Part shown: piece after piece, positions 33,518 through 42,747 of the stretch
How the letters are laid out: every line of letters begins with the position of its first letter
Numbering within the stretch: position 1 is the stretch's first letter
Source: VXNE01 sp965200505
GTDB lineage: Bacteria; Pseudomonadota; Gammaproteobacteria; Pseudomonadales; Azotimanducaceae
Length of the DNA stretch: 64,000 nucleotides
Assembly (NCBI GenBank): GCA_965200505.1
Contig: OZ241343.1
Span: forward strand, 1,054,001-1,118,000
Direction: 5' to 3'
Made by a program: the position numbers and the translations under genes
The notes under the pieces: model-generated
Told to the model about the DNA's origin: nothing
The model's input: the letters and a program-made list of their open reading frames with translations, nothing else
Databases searched by the model: none

Positions 33518-35068
33518 ATGGTTTGGCAACCGGAAATCGAAGAGCTTGAGCGCCGCCGGCGGTTCGCGGCGCAGATGGGCGGCGAGGCGGGCGTTCGGGA
33601 ACAGCGGCGGCGGGGCAAGCTCACCGTGCGCGAACGCATCGATGCGATGGCGGATCCGGGTTCGTTTCAGGAAATCGGCGGGCTCGCCGGCAACGCCACC
33701 TACGACGGCAACGAGTTGGTGGATGTGAAGCCGTCCAACATGGTGATCGGCCTCGCCCACTTGGATGGCCGCCCGGCGGTGCTCACCGCCGGCGACTTCA
33801 CCGTGCGGGGTGGCGCCTCGGACGCATCCGTCGGCAACAAGGGCGGCCACGCGCAGAACATGGCGCGGGATTGGCGCTTGCCCTTCGTGCGTCTGCTCGA
33901 CGCGGCCGGCGGCAGCGTGAAGACGTTTGAGCAGATCGGGCGCACCTACATTCCCACCAATCCCGTCACGCCCGGCATCGAAGATCTCCTGTGTGAAGTG
34001 CCGGTGGCGGCGGCGGTGCTCGGTTCCGTCGCCGGCCTGCCGGCGGTGGATTCCTGCCTCGCCCACTTCAACGTGATGGTGAAGGGCATCAGCCAAGTGT
34101 TTCCCGGCGGTCCGCCGGTGGTGAAGGCGGCCCTCGGCATCGACATCACGAAGGAAGACTTGGGCGATGAGCGCAGCCAAGTGTTCGACAGCGGCGTCAT
34201 AGACAACTTGGCTGATTCGGAAACCGAAGCATTCGCCATGATTAAGCGGTTCTTGAGCTACCTGCCGCCCAACGTGTGGCAACTGGCACCCCGCGCACCC
34301 ACCGAGGATGATCCCGCCCGGCGCGACGAAGCGCTCCTATCCATCATTCCCAAGGACAAGCGCCGCGCCTACGATCCGCACAAGGTTCTGCGCGCCGTGT
34401 TGGACAAAGACTCCTTCTTTGAGATCACACCCCACTACGGGCGCTCGCGCATCGTCGGTTTCGGGCGCTTGGATGGCTACCCCGTGGGCGTGATGATGAA
34501 CCACCCGAAGCGTTTGGGCGGTTCGATGGACGTGGCCGCGGGCACCAAGGTCATCCGCTTCCTGCAGCTCTGCGACACCTTCCACCTGCCGATGGTGTAT
34601 TTCGCGGACGAACCCGGCTTCATGGTGGGGCCGGAACAGCAGCGCCTCGGCATCGTCCGCGCCGGCGCCAAGATGGTCTGCGCCACGCTGCGCACCCGAA
34701 TGCCGTGGATTTCCATCATCATCCGCCAGCTCTATGGCGTCGCCGGCCAATGCCATGACCGGCCTCGCGGCATGTTCAAGCGGGTGGCGTGGCCGTCCGG
34801 GCATTGGGGTTCCATGCACATTGCCGGCGGCGTCTCGGCGGCCTATCGCCGCGTCATCGCCGAGGCTGAGGACCCGGCGGCCAAGCAAGCTGAGATCGAA
34901 GCCAAACTCGAGGCGCTGGCGTCGCCCTTTCGCACCGCCGAAGCATTCAACATCGAGGACATCATCGACCCGCGTGAGACGCGGCCGATGGTGTGCGAGT
35001 TCGTGCGCATGGCACAGCCGGTGCTGGAGACACAGCTAGGGCCGTCGCCGACCCCCTACATGCCCTGA
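33518..35068 (+). CDS. Acyl-CoA carboxylase, carboxyltransferase subunit
   Basis: 516 residues. Two crotonase-type halves are visible: an N-terminal biotin-side half ('KLTVRERIDAMADPGSFQEIG') and a C-terminal half ('SFFEITPHYGRSRIVGFGRLDG', 'GSMDVAAGTKVIRFLQLCDTF'). Similar to propionyl- or methylcrotonyl-CoA carboxylase beta chains, but no biotin carboxylase/carrier gene is adjacent. Acyl-CoA specificity cannot be assigned from sequence. Confidence 0.82.
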   Translation: MVWQPEIEELERRRRFAAQMGGEAGVREQRRRGKLTVRERIDAMADPGSFQEIGGLAGNATYDGNELVDVKPSNMVIGLAHLDGRPAVLTAGDFTVRGGASDASVGNKGGHAQNMARDWRLPFVRLLDAAGGSVKTFEQIGRTYIPTNPVTPGIEDLLCEVPVAAAVLGSVAGLPAVDSCLAHFNVMVKGISQVFPGGPPVVKAALGIDITKEDLGDERSQVFDSGVIDNLADSETEAFAMIKRFLSYLPPNVWQLAPRAPTEDDPARRDEALLSIIPKDKRRAYDPHKVLRAVLDKDSFFEITPHYGRSRIVGFGRLDGYPVGVMMNHPKRLGGSMDVAAGTKVIRFLQLCDTFHLPMVYFADEPGFMVGPEQQRLGIVRAGAKMVCATLRTRMPWISIIIRQLYGVAGQCHDRPRGMFKRVAWPSGHWGSMHIAGGVSAAYRRVIAEAEDPAAKQAEIEAKLEALASPFRTAEAFNIEDIIDPRETRPMVCEFVRMAQPVLETQLGPSPTPYMP

Positions 35069-35091
35069 GACGTCGCTCCTAGGGGGCGCCT

Positions 35092-36897
35092 CTAGTTCTC
35101 CACATCAAACAGCGCCGCCAACTGCTCCGTCATGGCGCCGCCGAGCTGCTCGGCGTCTGTGATCGTGACGGCTCGACGGTAGTGGTGCGTCACGTCGTGG
35201 CCAATGCCTATGGCGACGAGCTCCACCGCCGAATGGTTTTCGATCTGCTCGATGGCGTACTTCAAGTGTTGTTCCAAGTAGTTGTTTGGATTGACCAGCA
35301 GCGTTGAGTTATCGACCGGCAGGCCATCCGAGATCACCATCAACACACGGCGCTCCTCCGAGCGGCTGACAAGCCGGTTGTGCGCCCAGATGAGCGCTTC
35401 GCCGTCGATGTTCTCCTTCAGCAGCTCTTCGCGCATCATCAAACCCAAGTTGCGCCGCGAGCGCCGCCAAGTGTCGTCCGCGGCCTTGTAGATGATGTGC
35501 CGCAAATCATTCAACCGGCCCGGGTTGGCCGGGCGGCCGCCGTTGATCCACTCTTCCCTGGATTGGCCGCCGCGCCAAGCCCGCGTGGTGAAACCCAAGA
35601 TTTCCACCCGCACCGAGCAGCGTTCGAGGGTGCGGCCCAAAATGTCCGCGCACACCGCCGCGATGGTGATGGAGCGGCCGCGCATGGAGCCCGAGCTGTC
35701 TATGAGCATCGTCACCACAGTGTCGCGGAAGTTCGTTTCCTTCTCTTGCTTGTAGGCCAACGGATTCATCGGATCCACGATCACCTGGGTGAGCCGGGAG
35801 GTATCGAGGATGCCTTCGTCCAAATCAAACTCCCAAGCGCGGTTCTGCTTGGCGAGCAGGCGGCGTTGCAGCCGGTTGGCGAGCTTGGAGGTGGCGTGTT
35901 GCAGCGACACGAGCTGTTGGTCGAGGAGCACCCGCAGGCGCGCCAGCTCTTCGGCGTGGCAAAGCTCCTCGGCGCGCACGATCTCGTCGAACTCGGTGGT
36001 GAACGGGGCGTAGTTCACGTCCACGCGGATGTGCCCGGCCTCGTCCGGCGTGATGCTGGGCGCGTCCTCGTCCTCGGATTGGGCGGACAGTTCATCCATG
36101 TCCATGTCCGCATCCATCTCCACCATTTGGGCTTCACCTTCGCCGTCTTCCTCACCCAAGGAGTCGTCGTCCAGCACCACGTCCTCCGGTGAGAGTTCCG
36201 CATCCGGCGCCGCGCTCTCTTCCGAGGATTCAGCGTCCGCGTCATCCTCAAGGGGTGGTTCGTCCAACTCCACGGGGAAGCCCAAGTCCGCCATGATGGA
36301 GCGGCATTGACGCGCGAACAGCGCTTGGTCTTGGATGCAATCAGTGAGCTGATCGAGGTGGCGGCCGGCGCGTTCTTCCACATAGTCGCGCCAGAACCGC
36401 ACCACATTCTCCGCCGAAGGCGGCAGCGCCCGGCCGGTGAGCCGTTGCCGGACAATCAAACCGACGGCGACGCTCAAGGGCGCTTCGGTTTCCGCGGTGA
36501 TGGTGTCGAACGCGGCTTGGCGGCACAGGGATTCAAGGGAGGCGTCCAAGTTCCGCGCCACGCCTTCCATGCGCAGTGTGCCGATGGAGGCGACGCGGGC
36601 GTTTTCCACCCACTCAAACAGCTCCTGCGCCGGGCCGCCGCCGGGCGTGTGGCGGCGATGCAGGGCCGGGTCGTGATAGCGCAGCTTCAGCGCGAACTCA
36701 TCGCCCACCCCGCGCACGGCGTTCAGCTCCCCCTCCGTGCAGCCGACGTTCGGCAAAGGCATGTGGATGACATTGCCGCGCAACGACGGGTTGCCGCGCC
36801 CGAAAGTGACATCCAGCTCGTCGTCCTCCGCAAGCGCCCGCACGGTTGCCGTGGTGGCCCGCTTGAAGGGCTCCAGCGGATGCTCTTCCTCGCGCAA
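35092..36897 (-). CDS. cobT: CobT-like VWA-domain protein
   Basis: 601 residues from TTG 36897. The opening 'HPLEPFKRATTATVRALA' is the CobT N-terminus. Residues 211-285 are strongly acidic. The C-terminal VWA domain has the MIDAS motif 'IDSSGSMRG' (399-407). In aerobic cobalamin synthesis it joins CobS and CobN as the cobaltochelatase, but no other cobalamin gene is here, and CobS/CobT pairs are also widespread in bacteria that lack this pathway. It lies 10 bp after the CobS-like gene. Confidence 0.85.
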   Translation of the reverse strand: MREEEHPLEPFKRATTATVRALAEDDELDVTFGRGNPSLRGNVIHMPLPNVGCTEGELNAVRGVGDEFALKLRYHDPALHRRHTPGGGPAQELFEWVENARVASIGTLRMEGVARNLDASLESLCRQAAFDTITAETEAPLSVAVGLIVRQRLTGRALPPSAENVVRFWRDYVEERAGRHLDQLTDCIQDQALFARQCRSIMADLGFPVELDEPPLEDDADAESSEESAAPDAELSPEDVVLDDDSLGEEDGEGEAQMVEMDADMDMDELSAQSEDEDAPSITPDEAGHIRVDVNYAPFTTEFDEIVRAEELCHAEELARLRVLLDQQLVSLQHATSKLANRLQRRLLAKQNRAWEFDLDEGILDTSRLTQVIVDPMNPLAYKQEKETNFRDTVVTMLIDSSGSMRGRSITIAAVCADILGRTLERCSVRVEILGFTTRAWRGGQSREEWINGGRPANPGRLNDLRHIIYKAADDTWRRSRRNLGLMMREELLKENIDGEALIWAHNRLVSRSEERRVLMVISDGLPVDNSTLLVNPNNYLEQHLKYAIEQIENHSAVELVAIGIGHDVTHHYRRAVTITDAEQLGGAMTEQLAALFDVEN

Positions 36898-36907
36898 GGT
36901 TGGGCCT

Positions 36908-37906
36908 CTAGGAACGCAGCGTGATGCCGCGCGTCGCGTCGCCCAAATCCTCGCCCATGCAGCGCTGGTAATACTCGGCGACGATGGGGCGTTCCAACTC
37001 GTCGCATTTGTTCAGGAACGAAACGCGGAAGCCGAAACCCAAATCATTGAAGATGTCCGCGTTCTCCGCCCAAGTCAGCACGGTGCGCGGCGACATCACC
37101 ACCGAGATGTCGCCATTGACGAAGCCCTTGCGCGTCAAGTCCGCCACCGAAACCATGTTCGAGATCACGCGCCGCCCTTCGTCCGCGCCTTGCCACGCCT
37201 TGGCTTTGCCGAAGACGATGTCCACTTCCTGATCGTGTTCCAAGTAGTTCAGGGTGGTGACGATGTTCCAGCGGTCCATCTGCCCTTGGTTTATCTGCTG
37301 GGTGCCGTGGTAAAGCCCGGTGGTGTCGCCCAAGCCGATGGTGTTGGTGGTGGAGAAGAGCCGAAACGCCGGATGCGGCCGCACCACCCGATTCTGATCC
37401 AAGAGCGTGAGCTTGCCTTCCACCTCCAGCACGCGCTGGATGACGAACATCACGTCCGGGCGGCCGGCGTCGTACTCGTCGAAGCACAGCGCGGTGGGGT
37501 GCTGCAATGCCCAAGGCAGGATGCCTTCCTTGAAGGCGGTGATCTGTTGGCCGTCCTCCACGACGATGGCGTCCTTGCCCACCAAGTCGATGCGGCTGAT
37601 GTGGCTGTCCAGGTTGACGCGGATGCAGGGCCAGTTGAGGCGCGCCGCCACCTGCTCGACGTGGGTGGACTTGCCGGTGCCGTGATAGCCCTGAATCATC
37701 ACCCGCCGGTTGTGGGCGAAGCCGGCGAGGATGGCCAGCGTGGTGTCGTGGTCGAACTGGTAGTCCGCGTCCACGTCCGGCACATAGTCCGTGCGCTCGC
37801 TGAACGCCGGCACAGTGAGGTCCTGATCCATGCCGAACGCTTCGCGCACGTTCACGGTGGCGTCAGGCACCATGTCCGGCGACAAGCCGGATTCATGGAC
37901 GTTCAT
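36908..37906 (-). CDS. cobS: CobS-like AAA+ (MoxR-type) ATPase
   Basis: 332 residues from ATG 37906; this start fits the usual length and opening ('PDATVNVREAFGMDQDLTVP'). Walker A 'GYHGTGKS' is at 73-80, Walker B in 'PTALCFDEYDAGRPDV', and sensor 'FRLFSTTNTIGLGD'. It partners the CobT-like VWA protein as an AAA+/VWA chaperone pair, cobaltochelatase or otherwise. Transcribed upstream of, and 10 bp from, that gene. Confidence 0.88.
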   Translation of the reverse strand: MNVHESGLSPDMVPDATVNVREAFGMDQDLTVPAFSERTDYVPDVDADYQFDHDTTLAILAGFAHNRRVMIQGYHGTGKSTHVEQVAARLNWPCIRVNLDSHISRIDLVGKDAIVVEDGQQITAFKEGILPWALQHPTALCFDEYDAGRPDVMFVIQRVLEVEGKLTLLDQNRVVRPHPAFRLFSTTNTIGLGDTTGLYHGTQQINQGQMDRWNIVTTLNYLEHDQEVDIVFGKAKAWQGADEGRRVISNMVSVADLTRKGFVNGDISVVMSPRTVLTWAENADIFNDLGFGFRVSFLNKCDELERPIVAEYYQRCMGEDLGDATRGITLRS

Positions 37907-38043
37907 TCGGGGGCACGGCTCCTCGGAGGGCAGCCCGTATTCTGCCACTAATCGGCTCGCCACGCGCAGCGTGGCCGCACTCGCTTACCTATAATCCACG
38001 GCCGGCAGCCGCCACGCGCCGCGCCGACCGCAGGAGCGAGACC

Positions 38044-38598
38044 ATGCCCATCATCCATCTCGTGCGACACGGCAAGGCCGCGGCCGGCTTCGGCGACCAC
38101 GCAGACCCCGGCCTGGACGCCACCGGTCGCCGGCAAGCCGAAGCGACGGCCAACGCCTTGACCCCGGCTGGACCGCTGCCCATCTACTCCAGCCCGTTGG
38201 CGCGGGCGCGGGAGACTGCGGCCCCACTCGCCGAGCGCTGGCACGTCACGCCCATCATCGAACCGCGTGTGGCGGAGATTCCCTCGCCGACGCAAGATCT
38301 CGCCGAACGGTCGCGTTGGCTGAGCGGTGTGATGCGCCAAGCATGGCCGGCGCTCGAACGCGAGGCGGGCTTGGCGCAATGGCGCGACGCCATGATCGAT
38401 TGGGCGCGTGGCCACGAAGAGGATTGCGTGGTGTTCTGCCACTTCATCGCCATCAACGTGATGGTCGGGGCCGCGACCGGCACCGACGCGCTCATCTCCT
38501 TCCCGCCGGACAATGGTTCCGTCACGACGCTCAAGGTGGAAGCCGGCTCGCTCCACTTGATCGAGTTGGGGCGCGAAGCCGGCACCCATGTGAATTGA
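38044..38598 (+). CDS. Histidine phosphatase (phosphoglycerate-mutase-like)
   Basis: 184 residues. It begins directly with the phosphohistidine motif 'IHLVRHGKAAAG', then 'IYSSPLARARETAAPLAE' and second His in 'VFCHFIAINVM'. Small cytoplasmic family member with unknown substrate. Divergent from the CobS gene and convergent with holA. Confidence 0.88.
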   Translation: MPIIHLVRHGKAAAGFGDHADPGLDATGRRQAEATANALTPAGPLPIYSSPLARARETAAPLAERWHVTPIIEPRVAEIPSPTQDLAERSRWLSGVMRQAWPALEREAGLAQWRDAMIDWARGHEEDCVVFCHFIAINVMVGAATGTDALISFPPDNGSVTTLKVEAGSLHLIELGREAGTHVN

Positions 38599-38644
38599 CG
38601 TAGGGGAAGGCCGGCGGGGCGCACGGCGGCTACGCCGGCTCCCG

Positions 38645-39679
38645 TCAGGCGACGCCACCAAGGCGCAGGCGCGGTGCCTCCGCCACCAGCGAACCCAAGC
38701 CGCTGCGCCCACCGGCGAGGCGCACCAAGAGGCGTTCCAACGAAGCCCATTCATCGCCGCGCAGCATCCCCTTCGCCTGCATGTCGAGCATGGCGGATTC
38801 GTTGAGCGCCTGCTCCAAGCCTGCGGCCCCCACCCGCTTGACGAGCCGTTCCAGGCGTTGCAGCCGGCGTTGCGGGAGGCGCGGCCGCTTACCGGCGGCG
38901 ATGCTGAGCGCACTGCGCAACTGGCTGTTCAACGCCCCCAACAACATCGGCGCCCGCACCCGCCCCTCTTGACGCAGCACATGCAGCATCTTGCGCACCC
39001 GCGCCGCCGCCCCGTCGCACACGGCGTCCAATAACTCGAAGGCGTCGTAGCGCGAAGCGTCCCCGACCGCTTCCCGCAAGGCATCCGCCGCCACCGGCAT
39101 GGCCAGGCCGGCGAGCTTCAGCTTCTCGATCTCCTGCACGGCGGCCAAGAGATTGCCCTCCACCCGCTCCACGAACTCCGTCAAGGCATCGGGCTTGAGG
39201 GTGACGCCGGCGGCACGGCACCGATCGTCGAGCCAACCCGGCAATTCGCGTGGCGTGAGCGGCCAGACGAGCACCGCCTCGCCGGTCGCCTCGAGGGCCT
39301 TGAACCACGCCTCGGAGCGTTGCCGCGGCTCGAGCCGCTCGGTGCGGATGAGGAGCAGGATGTCCGGCAGCGGCTTGGCCAGATAGTCGCGCAGCGCCTG
39401 CGATGCCTTCCGGTCGAAGCGGTTCCTCGGCATGCGCACGTCGAGCACACGCCGGTCGCCGAACAGCGACAGGTTGCCGGCGGCGCCGAAGGTGGCGTTC
39501 CAATCCACCCCGGCACTGCCATCGATGAGCTCGCGCTCCGTGAAACCTTGGCCGCGGGCGGTTGCCAAGATGGCGTCGCAAGCCTCTTGGACGAGGAGCG
39601 TTTCGTCGCCGGACACGAGATAGGCCGGCTTGAGGCCCGCCGCCAAGCGGCGCGGCAAGTCCTTCGGGTTAGCCGGCAC
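38645..39679 (-). CDS. holA: DNA polymerase III subunit delta
   Basis: 344 residues from GTG 39679, the start overlapping the lptE stop. Hallmarks are 'AYLVSGDETLLVQEACDAIL', then 'LSLFGDRRVLDVRMPRNRFD' and 'LPDILLLIRTERLEPRQRSEAW'. It is the clamp-loader subunit that opens the beta clamp. The order leuS-lptE-holA is conserved in gammaproteobacteria. Confidence 0.9.
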   Translation of the reverse strand: MPANPKDLPRRLAAGLKPAYLVSGDETLLVQEACDAILATARGQGFTERELIDGSAGVDWNATFGAAGNLSLFGDRRVLDVRMPRNRFDRKASQALRDYLAKPLPDILLLIRTERLEPRQRSEAWFKALEATGEAVLVWPLTPRELPGWLDDRCRAAGVTLKPDALTEFVERVEGNLLAAVQEIEKLKLAGLAMPVAADALREAVGDASRYDAFELLDAVCDGAAARVRKMLHVLRQEGRVRAPMLLGALNSQLRSALSIAAGKRPRLPQRRLQRLERLVKRVGAAGLEQALNESAMLDMQAKGMLRGDEWASLERLLVRLAGGRSGLGSLVAEAPRLRLGGVA

Positions 39680-40154
39680 CGGTCGCCGCGACCAGGTTGC
39701 GAACGATGCGACGCACCAACTCCGCACGCAGTTCCTCGCGAATCAAGCGCTCTTCCTCGCGGCTGCCGACGAGGTTGTTCACGTCCAAACTGTACACCCG
39801 CTCGGCGCGCAGCCCGCGCCGCGGCACGATGGCGGCACCGCCCGCGTCTTCAACGACTAAGGACACCACAAGCGCCACCTCATATTCCGCCACGCGGCCC
39901 CCGGGCGTCAGCGACACGCCACGGAGGCTCTCGCGCTCATCCGCCAAACGCACCACGATGTCCGCGTCATCCGCCACGGCGGCGATGCCGGCACCGGCTT
40001 CGCGCAACGCACCCTCCAACCCACGGGCGAGCGCCGATGCTTCCTCCGCCTCGATGTGGAAGGTGCCGGTGAGTTCCCAAGCGCGCAAGTGGAAGCCGCA
40101 GCCCGCGAGCGGCACCGCGGCCAAGAGCGCGATGGCGAGGGCTCGGGAACGCAA
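39669..40154 (-). CDS. lptE: LPS-assembly lipoprotein LptE
   Basis: 161 residues from TTG 40154. The lipobox 'LAGC' is followed by 'GFHLRAW', typical of LptE. The mature part ('VNNLVGSREEERLIREELR') matches the family closing helix. The plug of the LptD outer-membrane LPS translocon, indicating an LPS-bearing outer membrane. It lies 5 bp after leuS. Confidence 0.9.
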   Translation of the reverse strand: MRSRALAIALLAAVPLAGCGFHLRAWELTGTFHIEAEEASALARGLEGALREAGAGIAAVADDADIVVRLADERESLRGVSLTPGGRVAEYEVALVVSLVVEDAGGAAIVPRRGLRAERVYSLDVNNLVGSREEERLIREELRAELVRRIVRNLVAATGAG

Positions 40155-40159
40155 AGCCG

Positions 40160-42592
40160 CTACCCGACCACGAAGCTCAAGAGCTTGCCCGGCACGAAAA
40201 TCGTCTTGCGCACCGTCTTGCCGCCCAAATGGCGGGCGACGTTCTCATGCGCTTCGGCCAGCGCCACAGCCTCCGCCTCGTCGGCGCCAGCTTGGGCGGT
40301 GACGCGCCCGCGCACCCGCCCGTTCACCTGCACGGCGAGTTCCACCGTCTCGGCCACCAGTTTCGCGGCGTCGAAGCGCGGCCAAGCGGCGCTCCCAAAG
40401 ATGGGCGTGTCATGCCCCAAGCGTTCATGCAGTTCCTCGGCGATGTGCGGAACATAGGGGGCGAGCAGGATGATGAGCGGCGCCACCTCCGCGTAGCGCG
40501 GTGTGCGGCCGCCGGCGCGCACGACGTTCAGGTATTCCATCATCGCGGCGATGGCGGTGTTGAATTGCTGCGCCTCGGTCTGCTCCGTCACCTGCTTGAT
40601 GGTCTTGTGCAGCGCCTGTTCGACGGCTGGCGCCGCCTCGCCATCTTGGGCCTCCAGCGTCGTCTGCCAGAGCCGGTTCAAGAAGCTGCGCGGGCCTTGG
40701 ATGCCTTTGTCCTGCCAGTCTCCGCCTTGCTCGTAGGGCCCTAGGAACAAGAGATATAGGCGCATGGTGTCCGCGCCGTGGCGTTCGATGACGGCATCCG
40801 GCGACACCACGTTGCCGCGGCTCTTGGACATCTTGCGCCCCTCGGAAATGAGCAGGCCGTGGGCGCGGAAGCGCGTGAACGGCTCGTCGAAGCCCAGCAC
40901 GCCGAGGTCGTGGAGCGCCATGGTGAGGAAGCGCGCGTACATGAGATGCAGCACCGCGTGTTCATTGCCGCCGATGTAGCTGTCCACCGGCAGCCACTTT
41001 TTGGTGAGCGTCGGGTGCAGCGCTTGCCCTGAACTGCCGGTGCTGGGATAGCGCAGGAAATACCAGCCGCTGCACAGGAAGTTGTCCGTCACGTCGGTTT
41101 CCCGGTGGGCGGCGGCGCCGCAGCTAGGGCAGGCCGTTTCATACCAGTCCTTGGCGCGCTGCAGGGGGCCGATGCCGGAATCGTCCGGACGAAAGTCCTC
41201 CAAATACGGCAGTTCGACGGGAAGTTCCGCCTCCGGCACCGGCACTGCGCCGCAAGCCTCGCAGTGGACAATGGGAATCGGCGGCCCCCAATAGCGTTGC
41301 CGGGAGACGCACCAGTCGTGCAGCCGGTAATTCACCTGCGCGCGGGCCGCACCCTGCTCGTCCGCCAGCCACCGCACCACGGCCTCCTTCCCGGCCGCCA
41401 CGGACAAGCCATCGAAACGGCCTGAGTTGACCATGATGCCATCGCCGACGAACGCCTCCGCCAAGGGCGTCTGCGCCGTTTCGCCCGGTGCCGCGATGAC
41501 GCGCACGATGGGCAGGTTGAAGGCGCTCGCGAACTCGAAGTCGCGCTGATCGTGCCCGGGCACGGCCATGATGGCGCCCGTGCCATAGTCCATGAGCACG
41601 TAGTCCGCCACCCAGATGGGTATGGCGGTTCCATTCACCGGGTTGGTGGCGTGGCTGCCAAGGAAGACGCCGGTCTTCTCCTTGTCGTCCTTCTGGCGCT
41701 CCACCAAATCCCGCGCCGAGACCTCCGCCAAGTACGCCGCCACCGCCTCGCTTTGCGCCGCCGTGGTGAGGCGCTCGACCGCTGGATGCTCCGGCGCAAG
41801 CACCAGGTAGGTGGCGCCGAACAAGGTATCTGGGCGGGTGGTGAAGACTTGAATGGGCTCACCTTCGGCCATGAAGTCCACCTCAGCGCCCAAGCTGCGG
41901 CCGATCCAATTGGCCTGTGCCTTCTTGGTGACTGCCGACCAATCGATGCCGTCCAAGTTGTCCAGGAGCCGCTCGGCGTACTGGGAGATCTTGAAGAACC
42001 ACTGCGGCAAGCGGCGCTGTGCCACGGGCGTTTCGCAACGTTCACAAAGCCCTTGCAGCACCTGCTCGTTGGCGAGCACCGTGTGGCAGGAGGGGCACCA
42101 ATTCACGGGTGCCTCCCGGCGCTCCACCAAACCGCCGTGGAAGAGCTTGAGGAACACCCACTGCGTCCAGCGGTAATACGACGGATGCGTGGTGTTGACC
42201 ACATGGTTCCAGTCATACATGCCGCCGAAGCGCTTCAACATGCGCGTGAAGTTGGCGATGTTCTCTGGGATGAGGTCGTTCGGATTGCGGCCCACCTTCA
42301 GCGCGTGGTTCTCCGAATGGATGCCGAAGGCGTCAAAGCCGATGGGCTCAAACACATCCTTGCCGTTCAGCCGCCAATAGCGCCCGTTCACGTCGGCGCC
42401 CGTGTAGGCATAGAGATTGCCGATGTGCAGCCCCTCCGCCGACGGGTAAGGGAACATCATCAGGTTGTAGTACGGGTTCTCCGCGGCACCCAAGGCCGCG
42501 TCCGTAAAGAGATTGGTGCCGCGCTCCTGCCACGTTCGCTGCCATTTGCGCTCCACGGCGAACGGGTCGTAGCGGTCTGTGGCGACGGTCAT
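40160..42592 (-). CDS. leuS: Leucyl-tRNA synthetase
   Basis: 810 residues from ATG 42592; the upstream in-frame codons are not needed. HIGH-equivalent in 'EGLHIGNLYAYTGAD', an editing domain in the middle ('VFTTRPDTLFGATYLVLAPE'), and KMSKS in 'GRKMSKSRGNVVSP'. Charges tRNA-Leu. First gene of leuS-lptE-holA, with a 155-bp spacer to the Rpn gene. Confidence 0.97.
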   Translation of the reverse strand: MTVATDRYDPFAVERKWQRTWQERGTNLFTDAALGAAENPYYNLMMFPYPSAEGLHIGNLYAYTGADVNGRYWRLNGKDVFEPIGFDAFGIHSENHALKVGRNPNDLIPENIANFTRMLKRFGGMYDWNHVVNTTHPSYYRWTQWVFLKLFHGGLVERREAPVNWCPSCHTVLANEQVLQGLCERCETPVAQRRLPQWFFKISQYAERLLDNLDGIDWSAVTKKAQANWIGRSLGAEVDFMAEGEPIQVFTTRPDTLFGATYLVLAPEHPAVERLTTAAQSEAVAAYLAEVSARDLVERQKDDKEKTGVFLGSHATNPVNGTAIPIWVADYVLMDYGTGAIMAVPGHDQRDFEFASAFNLPIVRVIAAPGETAQTPLAEAFVGDGIMVNSGRFDGLSVAAGKEAVVRWLADEQGAARAQVNYRLHDWCVSRQRYWGPPIPIVHCEACGAVPVPEAELPVELPYLEDFRPDDSGIGPLQRAKDWYETACPSCGAAAHRETDVTDNFLCSGWYFLRYPSTGSSGQALHPTLTKKWLPVDSYIGGNEHAVLHLMYARFLTMALHDLGVLGFDEPFTRFRAHGLLISEGRKMSKSRGNVVSPDAVIERHGADTMRLYLLFLGPYEQGGDWQDKGIQGPRSFLNRLWQTTLEAQDGEAAPAVEQALHKTIKQVTEQTEAQQFNTAIAAMMEYLNVVRAGGRTPRYAEVAPLIILLAPYVPHIAEELHERLGHDTPIFGSAAWPRFDAAKLVAETVELAVQVNGRVRGRVTAQAGADEAEAVALAEAHENVARHLGGKTVRKTIFVPGKLLSFVVG

Positions 42593-42747
42593 GGCGCGGG
42601 TGGGGGGCGTGAGCGAAGCCGGCAATGTTAGCCGATTGGGGCCATGGCAGAGGGGGACGACCGGAGACGAAGTTGCGGCGATGGCCCACAGCGAATAGGG
42701 GCAGCAAGCTACATACGGCGAGGTCCACGGCGCCTAGATTGGCGCCG

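Noticed and set aside
35092..37906. Cobalamin biosynthesis locus
   Set aside because: Only the CobS/CobT-type pair is present, and such pairs occur widely without the pathway.
38599..38644. GCCGGCG/CGCCGGC hairpin between convergent genes as terminator
   Set aside because: The 7-bp stem has a 16-nt loop and no T-run, so it cannot be called a Rho-independent terminator.
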